From NCBI GenBank assembly GCA_029821215.1, contig JALGTV010000124.1, positions 1 to 5,171 on the forward strand: DNA of 5,171 nt, written 5' to 3'. The translations under genes were made by a program, and so were the position numbers. Under the pieces are notes generated by a model. It had not been told where the DNA came from and did no database searches. It was given only the letters and a program-made list of their open reading frames with translations. Of this stretch, positions 1-5,145 are shown piece by piece. Numbering within the stretch: position 1 is the first letter of the stretch; each line of letters starts with the position of its first letter. Source of the DNA: Candidatus Zipacnadia bacterium (GTDB lineage: Bacteria > Armatimonadota > Zipacnadia > Zipacnadales > Zipacnadaceae).

Positions 1-897
1 CAGTGGCTTCAGGAATTGGGCAGTGCCTTTCGTCCTGTCGGCAACCTGCTGCCGCCCCAGCGCCGCAGCGCCTTCTATCCGGCAATCCTGGACATGCTCA
101 AAGACGGCCGGTACAGCCGGGCGCTGCCTTGGTCGGTGGCTACCCGGACTTTGCTGGTGCGCACCGACCTACTCGCCCAAGCTAACCTGGACCTACCTAC
201 CACCTGGGACCAGGTCCAACAGGTAGCTGCCCAGGTGCACGACCCTCCCGATGTCTACGGATTTGGGTTGCCCGGGTATGGTGGGGCCAGCAATCTGTTT
301 GCCGAACTCATCTGGGCCCTGGGAGGAAATCTGAATGTAGAGACGGGCGCCTCCATCATTGAGGGAGCGCCGGCGGCCGAGGCTCTGGACCTATATTGCC
401 AACTGGCCCGCTGCGCCCAACCGGAGGTCCTGAGCTGGTCACAGGCAGAACTTGAGCAACTGTTCGCCCAGGGCCAGGTAGCGATGTGCCCCTTGCCCGC
501 CCAGACCGAGCCGGTAGGCCATCTGCTGGGTGAGGGCCTGGCCATATTCAAGAACTCTAAACATATGCACTCCTGCCTGGAATTCGCCCAGATGATTTGT
601 CAAGACGAATGCCAGGAGCAGTTGCTGAAATTAGGGGGCGTACCCACAACTGCCACCCTCGCCCAGAAGTACCAGGCGGTGCCCCTCATCGGGCCATTGA
701 TCTCCACCCTCCCGCATGCTCACAGCCTCAACGGCCGACAAGTGGCGCAGCTCCAGGAGCTGCTGGATGGTGCCCTGTATTTGGCACTGAGTGGGCGTAC
801 CTCGTCGGCTGAGGCGCTCCGGGCCGTCCAGCAGGACCAAACACCGGTCACATCTTCACCATCAATTAGTAGTACTGATAGTAGTGAGAACAAATGA
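1..897 (+). CDS. ABC transporter extracellular solute-binding protein, sugar type (5'-truncated by window)
   Basis: The frame is open from base 1, so the true start and signal peptide lie upstream; 298 C-terminal residues are visible. The pattern matches family 1 (sugar) solute-binding proteins, which capture substrate outside the membrane for an ABC importer. Visible landmarks are ALPWSV near residue 41 (the usual 'alP' hinge segment), LDLPTTWDQV at 63-72 (the classic 'PkTWdEl' motif), ALGG at 106-109, FAQGQVAM at 155-162 (the 'f..GkaAM' motif) and a GEGLAIFKNSK segment ending near 187, followed by the helical C-terminal lobe with VPTT near 214. The last ~20 residues are Ser/Thr-rich and look disordered. 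The usual stretch of some 30-50 residues between 'GkaAM' and the 'plP...laI' segment appears to be missing. The stop overlaps the hxlB start (ATGA), implying one operon and a sugar-like substrate. The exact ligand is not readable. The family call is firm. Confidence 0.88.
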   Translation, partial: QWLQELGSAFRPVGNLLPPQRRSAFYPAILDMLKDGRYSRALPWSVATRTLLVRTDLLAQANLDLPTTWDQVQQVAAQVHDPPDVYGFGLPGYGGASNLFAELIWALGGNLNVETGASIIEGAPAAEALDLYCQLARCAQPEVLSWSQAELEQLFAQGQVAMCPLPAQTEPVGHLLGEGLAIFKNSKHMHSCLEFAQMICQDECQEQLLKLGGVPTTATLAQKYQAVPLIGPLISTLPHAHSLNGRQVAQLQELLDGALYLALSGRTSSAEALRAVQQDQTPVTSSPSISSTDSSENK

Positions 898-1460
898 CAG
901 AGCCTACTTATTCCCAACTCATTGCCCAGGAAATTGCCGAAACGGTTGAGCTTATCAATGACCAGCAGCTTCAGGCACTGATTGACGAGATTGTAGATGC
1001 CCGCCGCGTGTTTGTCTGCGGCACCGGCCGCAGTCTACTGATGATGAAAGCTTTGGCTATGCGGCTGATGCACGTGAGTGTGGCTGTCTATGTGGTAGGC
1101 GAAACCGTCACGCCAGCTATTCAGGCTGGTGATCTGCTTATCGCCGGTTCTGGTTCCGGCAGAACCCGCACTACCCTCACTTATCTACAGGCGGGAAAGG
1201 CCGAAGGTGCGCGCACCGCCGCCATCACTGCCTACCCCAACTCACCGATAGGAAACGCCGCAGATGTAGTGGTGGAAATACCGGTCCCCCTGACTGGTCG
1301 CGCCCGGCCTCAACAGTCCGATCAGCAATCAATCCAGCCGCCGGGTTCACTGTTCGAGCAGTGCCTGTTGGTGGTGGCTGACGCTATCGTGTTGGCAGTA
1401 ATGAAGCGCCGCGGTACTACCATTGAAGAAATGCGCTCCCGCCATACTAAACTGGAGTAA
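894..1460 (+). CDS. hxlB: 6-phospho-3-hexuloisomerase (PHI), SIS-domain sugar-phosphate isomerase
   Basis: The product is a 188-residue single SIS domain, the normal length for HxlB. This cytoplasmic enzyme interconverts D-arabino-hex-3-ulose 6-phosphate and fructose 6-phosphate, the second step of the ribulose monophosphate route for formaldehyde fixation or, run in reverse, for making ribulose 5-phosphate. Family signatures are clear: VFVCGTGRS (39-47) with AMRLMH (55-60), VVGETVTPA (67-75), the phosphate loop GSGSGR (85-90), QPPGSLFEQ (148-156; usually QPMGxLFEQ) with the conserved Glu155, and the C-terminal RSRHTKLE (181-188; canonical RHANLE) with His184. The ATG at 894 has no good ribosome site of its own and overlaps the stop of the solute-binding gene, so translation is probably coupled. 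No hxlA (hexulose-phosphate synthase) is visible in the window. Given the sugar-transporter neighbour, a related phosphosugar isomerase role is possible. The family assignment is strong; the physiological substrate is inferred. Confidence 0.9.
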   Translation: MTEPTYSQLIAQEIAETVELINDQQLQALIDEIVDARRVFVCGTGRSLLMMKALAMRLMHVSVAVYVVGETVTPAIQAGDLLIAGSGSGRTRTTLTYLQAGKAEGARTAAITAYPNSPIGNAADVVVEIPVPLTGRARPQQSDQQSIQPPGSLFEQCLLVVADAIVLAVMKRRGTTIEEMRSRHTKLE

Positions 1461-1478
1461 GCTCGCCCCAACTCCCAG

Positions 1479-1537
1479 CCTGGTGCTGAGATGAAAAACG
1501 GCTGGCTGACATCTTTGCGGTACCACTCAGCACTGGG
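1479..1537 (+). repeat. Imperfect inverted repeat downstream of hxlB (possible 3' UTR hairpin)
   Basis: Bases 1479-1490 can pair with 1526-1537 over 12 positions. The core GTGCTGAG/CTCAGCAC is a perfect 8 bp, flanked by two G-U wobbles and two C-G pairs, around a 35-base loop. A competing pairing exists: CCAGCC at 1475-1480 with GGCTGG at 1500-1505, or CCCAGCC at 1474-1480 with GGCTGGG at 1585-1591. No U-run follows any of these stems, so this is not a clear intrinsic terminator for the hxlB operon. It may be a processing or stability element, or chance. Confidence 0.35.
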
Positions 1538-1592
1538 GAAGGATATGTCCTGGTCGGCGGAGAAATATGTAGTTGACTACAGCCGGCTGGGC

Positions 1593-1621
1593 TTGACCGC
1601 CCGGCGCTATTGACGTAGAAT
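1593..1621 (+). promoter_or_regulatory. Sigma70-type promoter for the LapA-like/LppM-like gene pair
   Basis: The -35 TTGACC (1593-1598) and -10 TAGAAT (1616-1621) are separated by 17 bases, each one or two mismatches from consensus. Transcription would start near 1628, giving a leader of about 56 bases before the ATG at 1684. A second -10-like word, TATACT (1622-1627), follows directly but has no -35 at proper spacing. A likely ribosome site AGGGAG lies about 10 bases before the ATG. Confidence 0.6.
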
Positions 1622-1683
1622 TATACTGATAGCAACTCACGATTGTATGAGGTCGGCTCACTCGGATAGGGAGACAAAGTCAA

Positions 1684-2112
1684 ATGGCTGAAGAGTTTGA
1701 TAGTAATTCAATTGAACCGACGGCTGATGAGCAAGCCGCCGAGGCCAAGGAACCTGCGGGGGGACAACCAGAACCGCGACCGGTGGCCCAGGCTGTTACT
1801 GCCCGTAAGCCCGGGTTGATTGGCCGATGGATGGGCAGTATTAACCGATTCTTCTCTCAGATAACCTTGCCGGAGTGGAATCTGCGCACCTTCCTGTACC
1901 TGCTGGTCGCACTCATAATTCTGGTTGTGTTGGCGCGTAACTGGACTTTGGTACGCATAGACCTGTTTGGGTGGCACTTTGATGCACCCAAACCGGTGGT
2001 ATTTGCCGTTAGCCTGGCCCTAGGAGCCGTGCTACTGCGTCTATGGCAGGTCTATGTGGGCCGCCACGGCGTTGAGGAACCAACCGAACCGAAATCATCA
2101 GCAGGCAGCTAA
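1684..2112 (+). CDS. Small integral membrane protein, LapA/DUF1049-like
   Basis: The protein has 142 residues. The N-terminal ~40 are acidic and rich in Pro, Gln and Ala, probably cytoplasmic and disordered, followed by a basic amphipathic stretch (41-66). Two hydrophobic helices come next, at about 69-84 and 104-125. The linker between them, ARNWTLVRIDLFGWHFDAPKP, and the Gly-containing second helix (VSLALGAVLLRLW) follow the plan of LapA-domain (DUF1049) proteins, where 'N...V.v.flgw' precedes a small Ala/Leu/Gly helix. In proteobacteria LapA works in lipopolysaccharide assembly, but similar domains occur in many lineages without that role, so its function here is unknown. The C-terminal ~18 residues are charged. 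The start is set by AGGGAG 10 bases upstream. It sits 27 bases ahead of the LppM-like gene, suggesting a shared envelope operon from the promoter at 1593. The match is to architecture rather than strong identity. Confidence 0.7.
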   Translation: MAEEFDSNSIEPTADEQAAEAKEPAGGQPEPRPVAQAVTARKPGLIGRWMGSINRFFSQITLPEWNLRTFLYLLVALIILVVLARNWTLVRIDLFGWHFDAPKPVVFAVSLALGAVLLRLWQVYVGRHGVEEPTEPKSSAGS

Positions 2113-2123
2113 ACCGGAGAGTT

Positions 2124-2129
2124 AAGGAG
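2124..2129 (+). promoter_or_regulatory. Ribosome binding site supporting a TTG start
   Basis: AAGGAG lies 10 bases before the TTG at 2140. The first in-frame ATG, at 2167, has only a pyrimidine-rich upstream stretch and no Shine-Dalgarno match. The TTG start is therefore preferred for the downstream gene. Confidence 0.65.
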
Positions 2130-2139
2130 TGCGGCTAAG

Positions 2140-2802
2140 TTGATAAGAACGAATCCCTCCACTACTATGCTGCTGGCGGCTGTACCATATCTGCTGCTGT
2201 CTATGTCCCAGGATGTTACTTTTACCACTATTGTGCAACACGATGGCTCGGGTCTACGCCAATTTGTGGCTTCCTGTCTGGAGAACCGAAAGGAAGATGT
2301 CACCAAGCGCATTCGGGAGGCCAGTCCACACTACGACGTAGAGCACTGCCAGATTGGGCCGGGTCAAATAGCCATTATTCGGAACTGGCGGCCCACCGGG
2401 CTTGATAAGCTAACGGAGAAGGGCGTTTCACTGCAGATTACTGATATCGCGCAACAGCCGCTAAGCCTGTTCACCTATTATGACTGGTCTGAACAAATCC
2501 AAATTCACCGCGACACGGCTACCGAGGTAGAAAAAGAAGGACAGCAAAAGGCCGTACTGCGCTATATTCTGCAGATGCCCGGCACTATCTTGCCCCAGAC
2601 TCTTAGCACCGGTGGACAGGTAGAAAACGACCGTGCCGTTTGGGAGCTAACTGGAGACGAAGAACAATACACCCTAAAGGCCCAATCGCGTAAGGTACGC
2701 TGGGGCTACTTACTGATTTTGATTTATGTACTGGGCTTTATCATATTTCAGCTCGTCAGCTATACAGAGAGGCGCATCAAAAACCGGCCGCGCAGAATTT
2801 AA
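2140..2802 (+). CDS. Membrane-anchored secreted protein, LppM/DUF3153-like
   Basis: The protein has 220 residues from a TTG start chosen for its AAGGAG site. Residues 1-24 form a signal-like segment: an Arg at position 3, then a hydrophobic stretch MLLAAVPYLLLSM. There is no clear lipobox Cys. The mature part begins DVTFTTIVQHDGSG (25-38), followed by a ~150-residue extracytoplasmic domain. It contains the motif QMPGTI (145-150) and then VENDRAVWEL (161-170) and YTLKAQS (177-183), the pattern 'PGki...nG..egn.vtW.l...l.a.S' typical of LppM/DUF3153 proteins. A single membrane helix (about 189-206) and a basic tail RRIKNRPRRI finish it, so the domain faces outside. LppM in Mycobacterium is a surface protein linked to host-cell entry; no such role is implied here. 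It is probably co-transcribed with the LapA-like gene 27 bases upstream. Topology is well supported; family membership rests on motif recall. Confidence 0.65.
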   Translation: MIRTNPSTTMLLAAVPYLLLSMSQDVTFTTIVQHDGSGLRQFVASCLENRKEDVTKRIREASPHYDVEHCQIGPGQIAIIRNWRPTGLDKLTEKGVSLQITDIAQQPLSLFTYYDWSEQIQIHRDTATEVEKEGQQKAVLRYILQMPGTILPQTLSTGGQVENDRAVWELTGDEEQYTLKAQSRKVRWGYLLILIYVLGFIIFQLVSYTERRIKNRPRRI

Positions 2803-2862
2803 CTTACACTGGCTTTCGCGCTGATAACGCAGCCGCCCTCCGGTCACAGTGAAGTCGGACCA

Positions 2863-2888
2863 AGCCGCGGATCCCACCGCGGCTGTTT
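2863..2888 (+). terminator. GC-rich hairpin, probable intrinsic terminator of the envelope operon
   Basis: AGCCGCGG (2863-2870) and CCGCGGCT (2877-2884) form a perfect 8-bp stem with a 6-base loop, followed by GTTTATAT. The T-run is short (three Ts), so termination may be partial. It lies 60 bases after the LppM-like stop. The same perfect inverted repeat occupies the -35 position relative to the TATAAT at 2890, so an operator role for the MFS gene is an alternative. Confidence 0.55.
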
Positions 2889-2889
2889 A

Positions 2890-2895
2890 TATAAT
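2890..2895 (+). promoter_or_regulatory. Consensus -10 element ahead of the MFS gene
   Basis: A perfect TATAAT lies 57 bases before the MFS start codon. No -35 match exists 16-19 bases upstream, where the GC hairpin sits, and there is no TG extension. If it is a promoter it is probably activator-dependent or weak; it could also be just the AT-rich tail of the terminator. GGCGAG (2911-2916) and CTCGCC (2929-2934) would form a small hairpin in the leader. Confidence 0.4.
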
Positions 2896-2952
2896 ACGCG
2901 CCGAATCAATGGCGAGGAACTGATTGCGCTCGCCGACGACGGAGTTCGCATA

Positions 2953-4158
2953 ATGTTGTGGCGACAACTGTTTGGTCCGCGGCAACGGCTAATTCAGGCC
3001 TCATTCTTACTGGACGTCGCGCTGCCCGCCGTGGGCCTCGCGGTACAATTTAGTGCCATCACCTTGGGAGCCAACCCTACGATTCTGGGTCTGCTGGGGA
3101 CGCTGTCAGCGGCTACCTATACTTTGGGCTGCCTGGTCAGTGGCCGGCTGTCCGACCGGTGGGGTCGGCGCGGCGCGGTCCTGGCTTCGGTAGTACTGGT
3201 CGGGGGCTGCTGGGCACTGATGGCCCCGGCAACTGCCGTCTGGCAGTTACTCACCTTGGTCACCATTAGTGGTGCCTTAATGTCCTTGTTCTGGCCGGCG
3301 GTTATGGCCTGGCTGTCGGACTTGACAGCGGGGGGCGGCCACGCTTTGCGCCGCGTTCTGGGCGTGTTCAACGTGGCCTGGTGCAGTGGTATGATAGTAG
3401 GAATGTGGTTGGTTGGCGTCCTATGGGATTTGACGGGACCCAACACGTTCTACTTTAATGTTGGAATAGCGGTGGTGATCGCCGCCTTAGTGGTCACTGT
3501 TCCCCCGCGTCGCACCAGCGTGCCGGTAGCCGACACCCCAGAGCCGTGCCCTGCCAATGTAGAAACTCCTCCCGAAACTCAGCGTTTGATGGCGGTCAGT
3601 CGGATCGGGATGTTTGCCAGCATGTTTGGTAGGGCAGTGATTTTCACTATGTTTCCTAAGCTGGGAACAACTTTGGGCTACTCTGGCACTACGATTGGTC
3701 TTATCATCGGCCTGGCCAGCGTGCTGACGCTGGTAGTGTTTGGCGCGGCGGGCATCACTACGCACTGGCACTACCGCACCTGGCCCTTGTGGTTGATCAC
3801 TCCAGTGGCAACGGCAGGGATAGCTCTGGGCGCAATAGTTCATAACCCCACGCTGTTCTGGGTTGCTTTTGCGATGGTTGGGACATCCACGGGGGTAGGT
3901 TATGTGCTCAGCCAGTTCTACGGGCTGCACGGTCCTGTGGATAAGCGAGGTGCCAGTATGGGGGTGCACGAGGCCGTCCTAGGGGCCGGTATGGTGTTCG
4001 GACCGCTGCTGGGGGGGCTGGTAGCTACCTGGTTTGATCTGCGAGCGGCATTCGTTCTGGCGGCGATAGTTGCGCTGCTGGCGGGGTTAGCCCAAATTGT
4101 CACGTGGCGGTGTATGCGCCCCATGCCGCCCCAGCAGTTACCCCCCGCCGACTGTTAA
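2953..4158 (+). CDS. Major facilitator superfamily (MFS) transporter, substrate unknown
   Basis: The protein has 401 residues, the usual MFS length, with about 12 hydrophobic helices: roughly 14-36, 42-63, 75-92, 95-118, 133-156 and 164-184 in the N half, and 213-236, 244-268, 275-295, 298-320, 333-358 and 363-385 in the C half. The MFS motif A is clear between helices 2 and 3 (GRLSDRWGRR, 64-73). The linker at about 184-212 between the two six-helix bundles is Pro-rich and hydrophilic, as in the family. Such proteins move small solutes across the inner membrane with proton or ion coupling. The compact 12-helix form resembles drug or metabolite efflux permeases, but nothing here fixes the substrate. 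The ATG at 2953 is preceded by GGAG at 2941-2944 with 8 bases spacing. It sits alone between a terminator-like hairpin and the tRNA promoter. No intrinsic terminator is evident after its stop. Confidence 0.88.
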   Translation: MLWRQLFGPRQRLIQASFLLDVALPAVGLAVQFSAITLGANPTILGLLGTLSAATYTLGCLVSGRLSDRWGRRGAVLASVVLVGGCWALMAPATAVWQLLTLVTISGALMSLFWPAVMAWLSDLTAGGGHALRRVLGVFNVAWCSGMIVGMWLVGVLWDLTGPNTFYFNVGIAVVIAALVVTVPPRRTSVPVADTPEPCPANVETPPETQRLMAVSRIGMFASMFGRAVIFTMFPKLGTTLGYSGTTIGLIIGLASVLTLVVFGAAGITTHWHYRTWPLWLITPVATAGIALGAIVHNPTLFWVAFAMVGTSTGVGYVLSQFYGLHGPVDKRGASMGVHEAVLGAGMVFGPLLGGLVATWFDLRAAFVLAAIVALLAGLAQIVTWRCMRPMPPQQLPPADC

Positions 4159-4236
4159 GCAACTGACTACCTGAGAGGCGACCTGTCACCCAGGACTTGG
4201 CTGCGCTATCCAACTATCTAATCTATCCGGGTCTGC

Positions 4237-4265
4237 TTGACCCTGGGTATATCCTGTGCTATACT
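4237..4265 (+). promoter_or_regulatory. Strong extended -10 promoter for tRNA-Pro (and probably cysE)
   Basis: The -35 TTGACC (4237-4242), an exact 17-base spacer and the -10 TATACT (4260-4265) preceded by TGC (extended -10) make this the best promoter in the window. The predicted start, near 4272, leaves only about 7 bases before the mature tRNA 5' end, as is common for tRNA genes. Confidence 0.8.
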
Positions 4266-4270
4266 AGCAC
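4256..4270 (+). repeat. Perfect palindrome GTGCTA-TAC-TAGCAC over the -10 box
   Basis: Two 6-base arms separated by 3 bases are perfectly inverted and cover the extended -10 and the bases just downstream of it. The placement fits an operator that would block RNA polymerase, but no regulator is known from this window and part of the symmetry comes from the -10 sequence itself. Confidence 0.4.
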
Positions 4271-4278
4271 TGGTAGGT

Positions 4279-4356
4279 CGGGGCGTGGCTCAGTTTGGCT
4301 AGAGCGCGCGGTTCGGGGCCGCGAGGTCGCCGGTTCAAATCCGGCCGCCCCGACCA
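4279..4356 (+). tRNA. tRNA-Pro, anticodon CGG
   Basis: A full cloverleaf folds. The acceptor stem CGGGGCG (4279-4285) pairs with CGCCCCG (4346-4352). The D stem is GCTC/GAGC (4288-4291, 4302-4305). The anticodon stem CGCGG/CCGCG flanks the 7-base loop TTCGGGG with anticodon CGG at 4314-4316, which reads CCG codons. A 5-base variable loop follows, then the T arm GCCGG-TTCAAAT-CCGGC (4329-4345). Discriminator A73 and a C1-G72 first pair are typical of bacterial proline tRNAs. The terminal CCA (4354-4356) is encoded in the DNA. All stems are perfectly paired, so the gene looks functional. It has its own promoter at 4237 and lies 48 bases before cysE with no terminator between. Confidence 0.96.
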
Positions 4357-4390
4357 CTTTTATTGCCAGCAACTACACAAAGTATCCTCC

Positions 4391-4395
4391 AGGAG
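4391..4395 (+). promoter_or_regulatory. Ribosome binding site that sets the cysE start
   Basis: AGGAG lies 9 bases before the ATG at 4405. An in-frame TTG at 4363, only 7 bases after the tRNA end, has no Shine-Dalgarno site, and the residues it would add do not fit the family N-terminus. The ATG is therefore chosen. Confidence 0.8.
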
Positions 4396-4404
4396 CGACA
4401 GTTA

Positions 4405-5127
4405 ATGTCAAGCCAGTTAATTCGGGACATACAGGCGGTCCGTGAGCGGGATCCGGCGGCTCGTAGCAATTTAGAGATACTTCTATGCTACAGCGGCCTG
4501 CACGCCATCATAGCCCACCGTATCAATCACTGGTTGTGGCAAAAGGGCCTGTGCTTGCTGGCTCGCTGGCTCTCGCAGGTGGCTAAGTTTTTCACCGGCA
4601 TTGAGATCCACCCGGGGGCGAGGATTGGCGATGGTTTCTTCATTGACCACGGAATGGGCACTGTCATTGGGGAAACTTCCGAAATTGGCAACAATGTCAG
4701 TCTGTTTCAAGGGGTAACCTTGGGCGGAACCGGCAAAGAGCAGGGTAAGCGCCATCCGACACTGGCCGATGATGTGACCGTAGGCGCTCATGCCCAGATC
4801 CTCGGCTCAATAACCATAGGCAAGGGCTCAGTAGTGGGCGCGGGTGCCATTGTCCTGGATGACATCCCCGAGTACTGCACCGTGGTCGGCCAGAAAGCAT
4901 TTGTAGTGCGGCGGGAAGGGGAGCGTGTTTATGATTTCCGCCATGACCGGGCCATGCGGGCGGAGAATCCGGCTATCCAGCACCTGTTGGAGCGAGTACA
5001 GTATTTAGAACAGCAAATGGCCACCTTACGCGCGCAGTGCCAATCCCGGTTGGCTAATCAGCCCCAGGAGCCAGTCAGCTCTCCCACCCAGACAGGAGCC
5101 TCCCCCGGTCCCAACAGCGAGACCTAA
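4405..5127 (+). CDS. cysE: Serine O-acetyltransferase
   Basis: CysE acetylates L-serine with acetyl-CoA to O-acetylserine, the committed step of cysteine synthesis, in the cytoplasm. The 240-residue product is the short Bacillus-type form. It has an N-terminal helical domain (1-62, including RDPAARSNLEILLCYSGLHAIIAHRINHW) and then a left-handed beta-helix of hexapeptide repeats (about 65-165). Signature blocks are TGIEIHPGARIG (64-75), FIDHGMGTVIGET (79-91) with the catalytic-type His82, QGVTLGGTGKEQGKRHP (102-118) and IGKGSVVGAGAIVLDDIP (138-155). The usual 'VVGxPAkvV' reads VVGQKAFVV (160-168). A coiled helix (188-211) and a ~30-residue Pro/Ser/Gln-rich tail follow. The C-terminus is NSET, so it lacks the terminal Ile through which well-studied CysE proteins dock into O-acetylserine sulfhydrylase. 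The gene is probably read from the tRNA-Pro promoter at 4237. Confidence 0.95.
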   Translation: MSSQLIRDIQAVRERDPAARSNLEILLCYSGLHAIIAHRINHWLWQKGLCLLARWLSQVAKFFTGIEIHPGARIGDGFFIDHGMGTVIGETSEIGNNVSLFQGVTLGGTGKEQGKRHPTLADDVTVGAHAQILGSITIGKGSVVGAGAIVLDDIPEYCTVVGQKAFVVRREGERVYDFRHDRAMRAENPAIQHLLERVQYLEQQMATLRAQCQSRLANQPQEPVSSPTQTGASPGPNSET

Positions 5128-5145
5128 TCGCCGAAACTACCACCT

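Noticed and set aside
255..551. 98-residue minus-strand open frame inside the solute-binding gene
   Set aside because: Lies fully opposite a well-supported coding frame, with no domain pattern.
1610..1627. TTGACG (1610) with TATACT (1622) as a promoter
   Set aside because: Only 6 bases separate the two boxes; TTGACC (1593) with TAGAAT (1616) at 17 bases is the workable pair.
3117..3446. 109-residue minus-strand open frame inside the MFS gene
   Set aside because: Low-complexity Pro/Thr/Arg-rich shadow opposite membrane helices, with no supporting motif.
3487..3969. 160-residue minus-strand open frame inside the MFS gene
   Set aside because: Antisense shadow of a high-GC coding frame; no recognisable domain, and the plus-strand MFS protein is clear.
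4279..4404. tRNA 3' end as an integration site for a mobile element
   Set aside because: No integrase and no repeat of the tRNA 3' end is seen in the window; flanking genes look ordinary.
4197..4445. 82-residue open frame spanning the tRNA
   Set aside because: Its middle (GSVWLERAVRGREVAGSNPAAP) is the familiar spurious translation of a tRNA gene; it overlaps tRNA-Pro and the cysE start.
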